From assembly GCA_013812465.1 (NCBI GenBank), contig JACCTK010000032.1, positions 1 through 20,557 of the forward strand: DNA of 20,557 nucleotides, read 5' to 3'. A program made the position numbers and the translations under genes. The notes under the pieces were generated by a model that saw nothing but the letters and a program-made list of their open reading frames with translations, had not been told where the DNA came from and did no database searches. Source of the stretch: Actinomycetota bacterium. GTDB taxonomy: Bacteria > Actinomycetota > Thermoleophilia > Gaiellales > Gaiellaceae. Below, piece after piece: positions 6,770-14,203 of the stretch (position 1 is the stretch's first letter; every line of letters begins with the position of its first letter).

Positions 6770-8775
6770 CAGTCCGTCGCCCGGAGGACGGTGGTGGGCG
6801 CCTTCTGGCCGAAGAAGCGCTCGAAGACACGGAGTGCCGCCGGCGCGGCCGCGGTCGATCCGTGCCCGCCGTTCTCGATCATCGCGCAGACGACGATCTT
6901 CGCGTCGTCGGACGGCCCCCAACCGCACCACCACGACTGATTCTCGAGGTGGTCGCTCGGATACCCGGGGAGCGGCACGACCTTCTCCGCCGTCCCCGTC
7001 TTGCCCGAGATCGGAATCGCATAGTTGGCGAATACGCCCGAAGCGGTTCCATTCACGGAATGCGTGGCCGAATAGAGCCCGTCCCGAACGGCGGCGAGCG
7101 CCCCCGAGTCCACGCCGGCGTCCCTGCGAGGCGGCGCTGCGAAGCGACGTAGCGCGACGCGCGGCGAGCCCTTCGCGCCCGGCTGCGCGACTCCCGAGAC
7201 CAGGTAGGGCGTGACGACATCGCCGCCGTTGGCGAGCATCGCGTAGAACGAGGCCATCTGCAGCGGCGTCACCAGGAGGTCCTTCTGGCCGATCGAGAGC
7301 TGGATCGAGTCGCCGGGGTTCCAGACACGATCCCAGTCACTCTCGAACGTCTTCCAGCGCCAGTCGGGTGTCGGAAGCAATCCCTCTGCCTCGCCGCCGA
7401 TATCAAGCCCGGTCGGCGCCCCGAAGCCGAAGCGGCGCGCCCACTGCTGGATTCGCGTTCGCCCCTCCTTCCCACGCTGGTAGAAGCGATCCCCGATCTC
7501 GTAGAAGTAGGTGTCGCAGGACTCGGCGAGCGCCTCGTCGAGCCTCATCGGCCGGTCGGTGTACGGGTTCCAGTTCTGGAATCGCTGCCGGTCGAGGCCG
7601 TAGTACGCAACCGGGGGGCACGGGAGCGACTCGTACGCCGAGAACACGTGCTCTTGCATGCCCGCTAGCGCGACGACCGGCTTCCAGGTCGAGCCGGGCG
7701 GATAGAGGCCGGCAAGGGAGCGGTTCAGGCCCGGCGAGTTCGCGCGTTGCGCCGCGTCCTCGTCCAGGAGCGGCTCGAGTTTCTTCGGATCGATTCGCCC
7801 CACGTAGACCGAGGGCTTGAAGGTCGGCGCCGAGGCCATCGCGAGAACGGCGCCGTCTCGCGGATCGAGAGCGACGATCGAGCCCCCGTTCGCAGCCCAG
7901 TTGTCGGTTTCGTGCGCGAGGTCGATCCCGTAGCGGAGAGCCTCCTCGGCCGCGCGTTGCAGGCGGATGTCGAGCGTGAGCGTGAGCGCGTTGCCCGAGC
8001 GAGGCTCCCGACGCAGCTCGAGGTCGCTCACCTGGTTTCCGAGCGAGTCGACGCGGATCTGCGCACGGCCGTCGTCGCCGCGGAGGTACGTGTCGAACGC
8101 CGCCTCGATCCCGGCCTTGCCGATGTGGTCTCCCGCGCGGTAGCCCTCGCGCCGAAGCAGCTTTAGCTCCTCCGGCGAGATCTCCGCGACGTGGCCGAGG
8201 ATATGAGCGGCGAGGGTGTTGTACTCGTAGTTGCGGAGGTAGATCCCGGCGATCTCGACGCCCGGGAACTCGGCCTGGTGCTCGTAGAGGTAGTTGACCT
8301 GCTCCTCTCCGACTGATGTCTTCACGGTGATCGGGGTCAGCGGATCTTCGCGGCCTTCCTCCACCTCGCGAGCGAGCGCCTTCGGGGGCACCTCGAGAAC
8401 CTGCGCGAGCCGCTGCACGAGCTCGCGCCTGCCCTCCCGGGGCATGTCTCCGATCCAGAGGCGCACGGCCGTACCGGCGACGTTGGAGACGATGACGCGG
8501 CCGTGACGGTCGACGATCGGCCCGCGAGGCGCCTCCACCCGCACGAGGCGGAGCTGGTTGTTCTGCGCCGCGTTAAGGTACTCATCGCCGGAGAGCACTT
8601 GGAGGGACCAGAGCCGCAGGAAGAGGACGGCGAATACGAGCAGCGCGACGCCGCCGAGTATGCCCACCCGGAGCGCCAGCGCCGGCGCCAGTCGGTATGG
8701 CTCGCGCACCCGCGGGTCGGGCGGGAGAAAACGATCGGAAGGTGAGCGCCGCTCCTTGTAGCCGCCGTCAGACAA
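6769..8775 (-). CDS. mrdA: Penicillin-binding protein 2 (class B, elongation transpeptidase)
   Basis: A 668-residue class B PBP that cross-links peptidoglycan with RodA. It has a short cytoplasmic tail, one membrane anchor at about residues 36-56, a dimerisation/pedestal region (APRGPIVDRHG about 82-92), and a transpeptidase domain with all three motifs: S362-x-x-K365 (PPGSTWKP), S419-C-D421 (ESCDTYFYE) and K592-T-G (SGKTGTAE). The SCD triad is the form typical of PBP2 rather than the SxN of PBP3. The start appears to be TTG at 8775, overlapping the mreD stop by eight bases (TTGTCTGA), with a weak AGAGG just upstream; no ATG or GTG lies near, and the protein N-terminus (PPDPRVREPYRLAP) looks complete. 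Confidence 0.95.
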   Translation of the reverse strand: MSDGGYKERRSPSDRFLPPDPRVREPYRLAPALALRVGILGGVALLVFAVLFLRLWSLQVLSGDEYLNAAQNNQLRLVRVEAPRGPIVDRHGRVIVSNVAGTAVRLWIGDMPREGRRELVQRLAQVLEVPPKALAREVEEGREDPLTPITVKTSVGEEQVNYLYEHQAEFPGVEIAGIYLRNYEYNTLAAHILGHVAEISPEELKLLRREGYRAGDHIGKAGIEAAFDTYLRGDDGRAQIRVDSLGNQVSDLELRREPRSGNALTLTLDIRLQRAAEEALRYGIDLAHETDNWAANGGSIVALDPRDGAVLAMASAPTFKPSVYVGRIDPKKLEPLLDEDAAQRANSPGLNRSLAGLYPPGSTWKPVVALAGMQEHVFSAYESLPCPPVAYYGLDRQRFQNWNPYTDRPMRLDEALAESCDTYFYEIGDRFYQRGKEGRTRIQQWARRFGFGAPTGLDIGGEAEGLLPTPDWRWKTFESDWDRVWNPGDSIQLSIGQKDLLVTPLQMASFYAMLANGGDVVTPYLVSGVAQPGAKGSPRVALRRFAAPPRRDAGVDSGALAAVRDGLYSATHSVNGTASGVFANYAIPISGKTGTAEKVVPLPGYPSDHLENQSWWCGWGPSDDAKIVVCAMIENGGHGSTAAAPAALRVFERFFGQKAPTTVLRATD

Positions 8776-9295
8776 GAGCCTCTACCCCCGGCGACCGGTC
8801 GAGCCGCTCGGGCTCGCGGACGCTCGCTCGAACGAGCGCGTACACGGGCAGCGCGAGCAGGAGGTTCAGGAGCAGAGTCGGCGCGAGCGCCGTGAGCAGC
8901 GCGTGCCGCGCGACGACTTCAACGCCCAGCAGGTAGTGCAGCACGAACCCGAAGACGCCGGCCAGCACGGTGATCACCCCGACGGCGAGGACCGGAGCGA
9001 GACGGCGTCCGCGTCCTGTGGTCTCCATGTAACGGCCGGCCCAGAATCCGGCAAGAGTGAGGACGAGCGAGGTGACCCCGAGCGTGCCCAGCGTGAGGAG
9101 ATCGACGACGAGACCACCGGCGAACCCGAGTACGGCGCCCGCGATCGACCCGCGGAGCAGACCGAGCGCGATCACGACGACGAGCAAGAGATCAGGCGCT
9201 CCGCCGCCGATGACGAGCGACGAGACGATCACCGCTTGCAGCATGGCCGCGACGAAGACGACGACCGAGGCGCGGAGGATTGCTCCCCCGGTCAC
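8768..9295 (-). CDS. mreD: Rod shape-determining protein MreD
   Basis: A 175-residue, almost entirely hydrophobic protein with about five or six membrane segments and a short charged C-terminus (VREPERLDRSPGVEALV). Sequence conservation is low in this family, but the pattern LGLLRGSIAGAVLGFAGGLV, a Gly-rich loop followed by VVDLLTLGTLG, is typical of MreD, and its place between mreC and mrdA is decisive. The GTG at 9295 overlaps the mreC stop by four bases (GTGA). A longer upstream reading of this frame runs through mreC and is rejected. MreD is thought to link MreC to the synthase pair RodA/PBP2. Confidence 0.92.
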   Translation of the reverse strand: MTGGAILRASVVVFVAAMLQAVIVSSLVIGGGAPDLLLVVVIALGLLRGSIAGAVLGFAGGLVVDLLTLGTLGVTSLVLTLAGFWAGRYMETTGRGRRLAPVLAVGVITVLAGVFGFVLHYLLGVEVVARHALLTALAPTLLLNLLLALPVYALVRASVREPERLDRSPGVEALV

Positions 9296-10233
9296 GGGCG
9301 CCGGCGCTCCGTCGGCACCAGCACGAGGACGGCATCGAGCGAGCCGAAGTCGACGTACGGGTCGACCTGCACCTGCTGGAAGAGGTCCGTGTCCGTCTGC
9401 CCGACGCTCGAGACATCGCCGATGGGGATCCCCTTCGGGTACAGCGAGCTGAGACCACTCGCTCTCCACCCTGCCGTCACGACGTCGTCGCCGCGCTTGA
9501 TCACATCCTGCTTGCGGACGCGATCGAGAACCAGCGTCTCGCGCGTCCCCCGCGCGTGGCGCACGATGCCCTCCGCGCGAGTGCGCAGGTCGATCGCGGA
9601 CACCGCGGCCCCCTGATCGGTCAGGAGCTGAATCCGAGCGGTGCGCGACGCGACGCGCGTCACCCTGCCGACGAGGCCGTCCGCGTTGACCACTGGATCG
9701 TCGACGCGGATGCCGTTCCGCGAGCCGGCGGCGATGACGATCGCCTGGGTGAAGGCGCCGGCAGGGCGGCTGATCACCTCTGCGGACACCGGCTGGAAGT
9801 CGTCGGGGAAGCGTGGCCCGTCGATGTAGTCCTGCAGCCCGCGCAGATACTCGTTCTCCTGGAGCGCGAACTCGCTCTGGAAGGCACGTTGACGGAGCTC
9901 CCGGTTCTCCGCGCGCAGGCGGTCGGCCTCGGATCGTGCCGTCAGAAGGCTGTCAGCCCACTCGTACGTGTCGCGGAACGGCTGCGCGAGACGCTCGAAT
10001 CCGACCGCGAACGGCTTGAGAACGGTAGCGCCGGCCGACTGGACGCCGCTGAGCTGCCCGTCCTCTCCGGAGCGGAAGGACAGGGTGATGAGGACGAGGG
10101 AGAGCAGCACGAGACAGCCCACCGCGAGGCGCCGGCGAACCGGGCCTGCTCCGCGCGAGCTGAGCGTTGTCGTCGGAGTGCGCCGGACTGTCACGCCCAG
10201 CGCCACCGGTCGGGCGCTGCGTCCCCTTGGCAC
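9292..10233 (-). CDS. mreC: Rod shape-determining protein MreC
   Basis: A 313-residue bitopic protein: basic cytoplasmic tail, one membrane helix at about residues 34-52, a coiled coil at about 98-132 (SEADRLRAENRELRQRAF), and the paired beta-barrel periplasmic-side domain at about 148-307, with the family motifs VNADGLVGRV and SLYPKGIPIGDV. It scaffolds MreB, PBP2 and RodA at the membrane. The start is given as GTG at 10233. An in-frame GTG at residue 14 is an alternative; neither has a Shine-Dalgarno sequence, and a possible -10 element eight bases upstream raises leaderless translation. It is separated from mreB by an unusual 404-nt gap. Confidence 0.94.
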   Translation of the reverse strand: MPRGRSARPVALGVTVRRTPTTTLSSRGAGPVRRRLAVGCLVLLSLVLITLSFRSGEDGQLSGVQSAGATVLKPFAVGFERLAQPFRDTYEWADSLLTARSEADRLRAENRELRQRAFQSEFALQENEYLRGLQDYIDGPRFPDDFQPVSAEVISRPAGAFTQAIVIAAGSRNGIRVDDPVVNADGLVGRVTRVASRTARIQLLTDQGAAVSAIDLRTRAEGIVRHARGTRETLVLDRVRKQDVIKRGDDVVTAGWRASGLSSLYPKGIPIGDVSSVGQTDTDLFQQVQVDPYVDFGSLDAVLVLVPTERRRP

Positions 10234-10241
10234 AGCGGCCC

Positions 10242-10247
10242 AGTCTA
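10242..10247 (-). promoter_or_regulatory. Possible -10 element for leaderless mreC
   Basis: The minus strand reads TAGACT, matching the actinobacterial TAnnnT -10 form, eight bases before the GTG start of mreC. A start of transcription 6-8 nt downstream would fall on or next to the GTG. The -35 region is poor. Confidence 0.3.
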
Positions 10248-10471
10248 GCTGGATGCCTGGTCGGGAATTGACGCGCTGACGGGGCGGTCACGACCAAGCC
10301 CGGGCGACGCACTCACTCGTCGTCAAAGGTGGTACGCCTGGGGGTGCGAGTGAGGGTGGGGATCCGGCGCCGTGTCGTGGTCGTCATCCGGCCCGCCGTG
10401 ATTTTCTCGACCGGGCATCCAGGCCGTGAGCCAGATCAGTCTTCGCCGACATCTCCGGGCCTGTGGGACCT

Positions 10472-10489
10472 TTGTCACGAAGTTGTCAC
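10472..10489. promoter_or_regulatory. Tandem TTGTCAC direct repeat, candidate OmpR-family operator
   Basis: Two identical heptamers TTGTCAC (10472-10478 and 10483-10489) are separated by GAAG, a period of exactly 11 bp or one helical turn. Tandem 7-bp sites with 4-bp spacers are the usual layout for OmpR/PhoB-type response regulators, and the GTCAC core recalls the MtrA site of mycobacteria. It lies in the mreB-mreC gap, about 240 bp upstream of mreC. On the minus strand the second unit also contains GTGACA, a possible -35. Confidence 0.35.
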
Positions 10490-10513
10490 ACGTGCACCCG
10501 TCGCAATCGGACA

Positions 10514-10535
10514 TGCCCGGGGTCAGACCCTGGCA
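10514..10535. repeat. Short imperfect palindrome with GGGTCAGACCC core
   Basis: TGCC-CG-GGG-TCAGA-CCC-T-GGCA can form a small bulged hairpin. The GGGTCAGACCC core recalls short palindromes dispersed in many GC-rich genomes; only one copy is present in this window, so repeat status cannot be shown here. Confidence 0.4.
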
Positions 10536-10637
10536 TTCGTCAACCGTCGAGCTGGAGCCGAATCGGAGCCGACGATCGACGTATTCAGACCTGTCTCCGC
10601 GACGATCCGAATGTGGCGTTCGCGCGCGACCCGCGAG

Positions 10638-11690
10638 TTAGCGGAGCATGCCGTTTCGGCGGGCGCGGCTCCGGTTCGAGCGGTGGATGACGTCGAACTC
10701 CTCGAGGCTGCGCCCGGAGCCGACCGCGACGCAGGTGAGCGGGCTCTCCGCGAGGTGCACCGGCATTTGCGTCTCGTGCCGCACTCGCTCGTCGAGCCCT
10801 TGCAAGAGCGCTCCGCCGCCGGCGAGGACGATGCCGCGATCCATGATGTCCGCGGCGAGCTCCGGCGGAGTCTTGTCGAGCGTCGATTTCAGCGCGTCGA
10901 TGATCTGCGACACGGGCTCCTCGAGGGCCCGGCGGATCTCCTCCGAGGAGATGATCACGGTCTTGGGAAGGCCGGTCAGCATGTCGCGGCCACGCACCTC
11001 GGCCTGCAGCTCCTCTTTGAGCCGATGCGCGGAGCCGATCTCGAGCTTGATCTCCTCGGCGGTCTGCGTGCCCACGAGCAGCTTGTACTCCTTCTTGATG
11101 TGGTTGACGATCGCCTCGTCCATCTCGTCGCCGCCCACCCGCATGCTCTGCGAGACGACGATGCCGCCGAGCGAGATGATCGCCACCTCGGTGGTTCCTC
11201 CGCCGATGTCCACGATCATGTTCCCGGTCGGCTCCGCGACGGGCAGGCCCGCGCCGATCGCCGCGGCCATCGGCTCCTCGATCAGATAGGCCTGGCGAGC
11301 GCCTGCGGAAAGCGTCGCCTCCTCCACGGCCCGCTTCTCGACCCCGGTCACGCCCGAGGGGACGCACACGACGACGCGAGGGTGCGCGAAGCGATGTTGA
11401 TGCACTTTCTGGATGAAGTGCCGCAGCATCTGCTCGGTCACGTCGAAGTCGGCGATGACGCCGTCCTTCAGGGGCCGGATCGCCGAGATCGTCCCGGGTG
11501 TCCTGCCGAGCATTCGCTTTGCCTCGACACCGACCGCGTGCACCTCGCCGCTGCGCTGGTCGATCGCGACGACCGACGGCTCCGAGAGCACGATTCCACG
11601 CCCGCGCACGTATACGAGGGTGTTCGCGGTACCGAGGTCGACGGCCATGTCGCGGCCGCCGAACCCGGTCAAGGACTTGAACCAGGCCAT
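10638..11690 (-). CDS. mreB: Rod shape-determining protein MreB (actin homologue)
   Basis: A 350-residue actin-fold ATPase that forms membrane-bound filaments and positions the elongation machinery. The nucleotide-binding signatures are present: phosphate 1 [14 protein letters not shown] (about 15-28), the connecting region [17 protein letters not shown], phosphate 2 [20 protein letters not shown] (about 159-178), and the adenosine motif [15 protein letters not shown] (about 286-300). Length is normal. The start is ATG at 11690 because it yields the typical short N-terminal amphipathic stretch [14 protein letters not shown]; a longer upstream reading overlaps maf and is rejected. No Shine-Dalgarno sequence is visible. 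Its C-terminus ([13 protein letters not shown]) is basic. Confidence 0.97.
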   Translation of the reverse strand: MAWFKSLTGFGGRDMAVDLGTANTLVYVRGRGIVLSEPSVVAIDQRSGEVHAVGVEAKRMLGRTPGTISAIRPLKDGVIADFDVTEQMLRHFIQKVHQHRFAHPRVVVCVPSGVTGVEKRAVEEATLSAGARQAYLIEEPMAAAIGAGLPVAEPTGNMIVDIGGGTTEVAIISLGGIVVSQSMRVGGDEMDEAIVNHIKKEYKLLVGTQTAEEIKLEIGSAHRLKEELQAEVRGRDMLTGLPKTVIISSEEIRRALEEPVSQIIDALKSTLDKTPPELAADIMDRGIVLAGGGALLQGLDERVRHETQMPVHLAESPLTCVAVGSGRSLEEFDVIHRSNRSRARRNGMLR

Positions 11691-11707
11691 GGGAGGCCCG
11701 AGTGTAC

Positions 11708-12292
11708 CTATGGCATTTCCAGCAGATTCGGAGCGTGCAGCTCGAGCAGCGACACGAGGAGCGCCCCCGGGAGCCCCACGACGTTCCGGTAGTCGCCCTC
11801 GATCCGCTCGACCAGCCGTCCGCCGACGCCCTGGATCGCGTACCCGCCGGCGCGGCCCTCCCACTCCCCGCTCTCGAGGTACAACGCGATGAGCTGATCG
11901 GCGAGCGATCGGAAAGTGACTCTCGTCACCTCATGCACGACGACGTCGATGTTCGGGCCGAGGAGACAGAGGCCGGAGACGACCGAGTGCGTTTGACCCG
12001 ACAGGTCGTGCAGCATCCGCCTCGCGTCCTCGACGTCATCGGGCTTTCCGTAGACCCGCCCGTCGTAAGCGACTGTGGTATCGACGCCGAGGGTCACCTG
12101 GTCGCCCTGATGGACCGAGCGCGCCTTTCCTTGGGCATGCGCGCGCACGAGCTCATCCGGATCGAGACCGGGCGGATCGCGCTCGACGTAGGTCGGAGCG
12201 ACGACGTCGAACGGGATCCGCAGCTGCTCGAGAATCGCGCGCCGCTGCGGGCTGGTCGAGGCGAGGATCAGCCGGTTTTCCGCGCGGCCCAT
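11708..12292 (-). CDS. maf: Maf-family nucleoside triphosphate pyrophosphatase
   Basis: A 194-residue house-cleaning enzyme that hydrolyses non-canonical or excess (d)NTPs such as dTTP/UTP to the monophosphate. The Maf signatures are complete: [11 protein letters not shown] at about 8-18, [16 protein letters not shown] with the catalytic-site Asp at about residue 71, [13 protein letters not shown], and [13 protein letters not shown] followed by [10 protein letters not shown]. The ATG at 12292 gives the standard N-terminus and overlaps the 3' end of the methyltransferase gene by 25 nt, with GAGGAG immediately upstream (spacing is short). mreB follows after 17 nt. The maf-mre association is common in bacteria. 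Confidence 0.95.
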   Translation of the reverse strand: MGRAENRLILASTSPQRRAILEQLRIPFDVVAPTYVERDPPGLDPDELVRAHAQGKARSVHQGDQVTLGVDTTVAYDGRVYGKPDDVEDARRMLHDLSGQTHSVVSGLCLLGPNIDVVVHEVTRVTFRSLADQLIALYLESGEWEGRAGGYAIQGVGGRLVERIEGDYRNVVGLPGALLVSLLELHAPNLLEMP

Positions 12293-13032
12293 ATCTCCTC
12301 GCCGGGCCAGTTCTTGCTCCAATCCGGATCCCAATCCGAGTAGTACGCATGTCGGGTCGCGTCGGGGGGCGCTTGGAGCTCGATCAGCCTCTCGATCTGA
12401 AATCCGGCTCCGACCAGCACAGCGATCCAGTCTCCGTGCGTGAGCTGGAACTCGATGCCGTCGCCAGGCGTCCACTGGAATCGATGCATCCCGAAGTACG
12501 GTCGCTGAAGCTCGGTCGTCGCATCGCCCACGTCAGGCCAGCAGAGGAACGCGAGCGGTGTGGAATGCAAGAAGACGAGGCGGCCGCCCGGCCGCAAGAG
12601 CCGCGCCACCTCCGGGATCCAGCGGTACGGGTCGCACCAAGCGCTCGCGCCGTGCTCCGAGATCGCCAGGTCGAACGACGCGTGGGGGAGCGGCACGCTC
12701 TCTGCGCCTGCCTCGATGAGCGGGAACTCGATGCCGGTCTCACTCATGCACGCTCGAGCGGTCTCGAGCTGCGCCGGGGTGACGTCGACCCCGACTGGCC
12801 GAGCGCCGAGCTTCGCGAGCCAGGCGGAGAAGTACGCGGTACCGCACCCGAGCTCGACGACATCGAGACCTTCCACATCGCCGAGCACTCCGAGATCGGC
12901 CTCCGGCACACCGAACACGCCCCACGTGATCTCGTCCTTCAACCACCCCCGGATCGCGCTCTCGCCTGTGTACTCCTCATTCGACCGCGTCCAGCGCTCG
13001 CGGTTGATTGCAAGGTAATCGGGCTCAGACAA
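12268..13032 (-). CDS. Class I SAM-dependent methyltransferase
   Basis: A 254-residue protein with a Rossmann-like methyltransferase core: motif I VVELGCGTAYFSAWLA (about 58-73), the acidic residue after strand 2 in PVGVDVTPAQ (D83), motif II FDLAISEHGASAWCD (about 120-134) and motif III LLRPGGRLVFLHS (about 145-157). The substrate is not evident; small-molecule type is most likely. The N-terminus DYLAINRERWTRSNEEYTG is a form I associate with actinobacterial methyltransferases of unknown role. The start is TTG at 13032, inside the ndk stop region with an eight-base overlap (TTGTCTGA). The C-terminus overlaps maf by 25 nt, so it is embedded in the ndk-maf run. Confidence 0.85.
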   Translation of the reverse strand: MSEPDYLAINRERWTRSNEEYTGESAIRGWLKDEITWGVFGVPEADLGVLGDVEGLDVVELGCGTAYFSAWLAKLGARPVGVDVTPAQLETARACMSETGIEFPLIEAGAESVPLPHASFDLAISEHGASAWCDPYRWIPEVARLLRPGGRLVFLHSTPLAFLCWPDVGDATTELQRPYFGMHRFQWTPGDGIEFQLTHGDWIAVLVGAGFQIERLIELQAPPDATRHAYYSDWDPDWSKNWPGEEIWAARKTG

Positions 13033-13441
13033 GACCGTCTGGGAAGAACAGCGCGAGCTCGCGCTTCGCGCTCGCCTTCGAGTCCGAGCCGTGGACGATG
13101 TTCTCCGAGAGCTCCAGAGCGAAGTCGCCGCGAATCGTCCCGGGGGCGGAGTCGAGCGGATTGGTCGCCCCCATCATCGTCCGCACGACCGAGATCGCCG
13201 ACTCCCCGCTCACCGCCAACGCGAGCACGGGGCCGGACGTGATGAAGTCGACGAGCCCTTTGAAGAATGGCTTTCCGGTGTGTTCGGCGTAGTGCTCGCG
13301 GGCCATCGGCTTGGCGATCTTGAGCAGCCGCGCTCCCTTGAGCCCGAGCCCACGGCGCTCGAAACGGGAGATGATCTCGCCGGCGAGGCAGCGCTCCATG
13401 CCGTCGGGCTTGACCAAGACGAGCGTCGTTTCGCGGGCCAT
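13025..13441 (-). CDS. ndk: Nucleoside diphosphate kinase
   Basis: A 138-residue enzyme that transfers the gamma phosphate of ATP to NDPs through a phosphohistidine. The active-site motif NIVHGSDS is present with H117, along with TLVLVKPDG at the N-terminus, MMGATNPLDSAPGTIRGDFA (nucleotide-binding loop) and ELALFFPD near the end. Length is normal. The ATG at 13441 lacks a clear Shine-Dalgarno sequence; the 20-bp inverted repeat ends 14 nt upstream. It shares its last eight bases with the start of the methyltransferase gene. Confidence 0.97.
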   Translation of the reverse strand: MARETTLVLVKPDGMERCLAGEIISRFERRGLGLKGARLLKIAKPMAREHYAEHTGKPFFKGLVDFITSGPVLALAVSGESAISVVRTMMGATNPLDSAPGTIRGDFALELSENIVHGSDSKASAKRELALFFPDGLV

Positions 13442-13454
13442 CGGTCGGCGAGTT

Positions 13455-13509
13455 TAGATGCTTGACCGGAAGTTCACGGCGGGCGCGTCAACTTCCGGTC
13501 CAGCATCTA
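13455..13509. repeat. 20-bp inverted repeat between zinc-ribbon gene and ndk, terminator-like
   Basis: Arms 13455-13474 and 13490-13509 are complementary at 19 of 20 positions, with a 15-nt GC-rich loop. On the minus strand the outermost TAG is the stop codon of the zinc-ribbon gene. There is no T-run after the stem. It could be a rho-independent-like terminator of the valS-folC transcript, a processing hairpin or a REP-type element. Confidence 0.75.
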
Positions 13510-14055
13510 CTCAGGCAGTTGGCGCTGCTGTTGCGGCAAGCTGCGCGTCCTCGATACGTCCTCGAGCGTAGGCAGAACGTGCTCGACCGGCGTCGCGCAG
13601 TGCGGGCACACCTGCCAGAGCGCATCCAGCGGCTGGCCACAGGACGAGCAGGCCGCCTTGAGGCGAGTCGTGCAGACCGGGCACAGGAGATACGTCGACT
13701 CGACGCGGGCTCTACACACCGGGCAGCGCTGGTCGAGCTGCACCAGACGCTCCTCCATCGCCTTGATCTCGAGAGAGCGCTCGTGCACATCCTGCAGATA
13801 CTCCGGCGGACGGAAGAACATGTAGATGATCGGCCCGACGAACGGCAGACCGAGACCGAGGAGGGTCGCGAGCGCGACCAGCAAGGGGTTGCCGATCCGC
13901 CGCCGCGCGTCCTTGAACGTCCAGAAGGCGGTCGCGAGCCAGAGGACTGCGACAAAGCCGATCGCGATGTTGCGAAGCAGCGTCCAGTCGGGCGGCCAAT
14001 CGCGGATCGCGGCAGGTGGCAGTGACATCCCGGTCATGATCGCCATGGGCTGCAT
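13507..14055 (-). CDS. Membrane protein with C-terminal double zinc ribbon
   Basis: A 182-residue protein with two hydrophobic helices at about residues 28-47 and 57-80, a short amphipathic link (EYLQDVHERSLEIKAMEERL), then two Cys4 zinc ribbons: C111-P-V-C114 / C125-P-V-C128 and C136-S-S-C139 / C150-P-H-C153. The tail is Gln-rich and ends before the inverted repeat. Its function is unknown; similar proteins are found as conserved hypotheticals in actinobacteria. The ATG at 14055 is the outermost start; in-frame ATGs at 14046, 14037 and 14028 are all possible and none has a clear ribosome binding site. It lies 16 nt after a membrane microprotein gene, in the folC transcript. Confidence 0.82.
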   Translation of the reverse strand: MQPMAIMTGMSLPPAAIRDWPPDWTLLRNIAIGFVAVLWLATAFWTFKDARRRIGNPLLVALATLLGLGLPFVGPIIYMFFRPPEYLQDVHERSLEIKAMEERLVQLDQRCPVCRARVESTYLLCPVCTTRLKAACSSCGQPLDALWQVCPHCATPVEHVLPTLEDVSRTRSLPQQQRQLPE

Positions 14056-14071
14056 TGCATTGAAGGCACGG

Positions 14072-14203
14072 TCATAGCAGAAGCTTGCCCACTAGATAGC
14101 CGAGCGCCAAGGATGCGCCAATGATCAGCGCAACGATGATCGCCGCAAACGCGAGGACCGCCAGCCGCTCCAGCAGGCCGTTCAGCCGGCCCGCGGCTCT
14201 CAC
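14072..14203 (-). CDS. 43-residue single-pass membrane microprotein
   Basis: A very short frame that is supported by three things: its GTG start (14203) overlaps the folC stop by four bases (GTGA), the same coupling used elsewhere in the block; it fills the gap between folC and the next gene; and its translation is a coherent membrane protein. A short basic/amphipathic head (MRAAGRLNGLLERL) leads into one hydrophobic helix (about residues 15-37, AVLAFAAIIVALIIGASLAL) and a tail GYLVGKLLL. There is no family I can name. It could assist the zinc-ribbon membrane protein encoded just downstream; this is inference. Confidence 0.6.
   Translation of the reverse strand: MRAAGRLNGLLERLAVLAFAAIIVALIIGASLALGYLVGKLLL

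Larger units (their letters stand above)
10234..10637. other. 404-nt spacer between mreB and mreC
   Basis: No convincing gene is seen. The spacer holds a direct repeat with an 11-bp period (10472-10489), a short palindrome (10514-10535), a separated pair of complementary 17-mers (10249-10265 and 10406-10422), and a possible -10 element for mreC (10242-10247). Its size is exceptional in a block where other junctions overlap or are under 80 nt, so it is the most likely place for independent control of mreCD-mrdA-rodA. Confidence 0.6.

Noticed and set aside
5615..6940. 441-codon plus-strand frame rich in Asp/Glu/Arg
   Set aside because: Antisense to rodA; charged composition is the mirror of membrane codons on the other strand.
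10323..10514. 63-codon minus-strand frame with Cys-rich start and His-rich end in the mreB-mreC spacer
   Set aside because: It looks metal-binding, but third-position GC is near background, there is no Shine-Dalgarno sequence, and it overlaps the palindrome and direct repeat. Kept only as a curiosity.
10329..11792. 487-codon plus-strand frame across mreB
   Set aside because: Antisense shadow of mreB and part of the spacer; no domain-like sequence.
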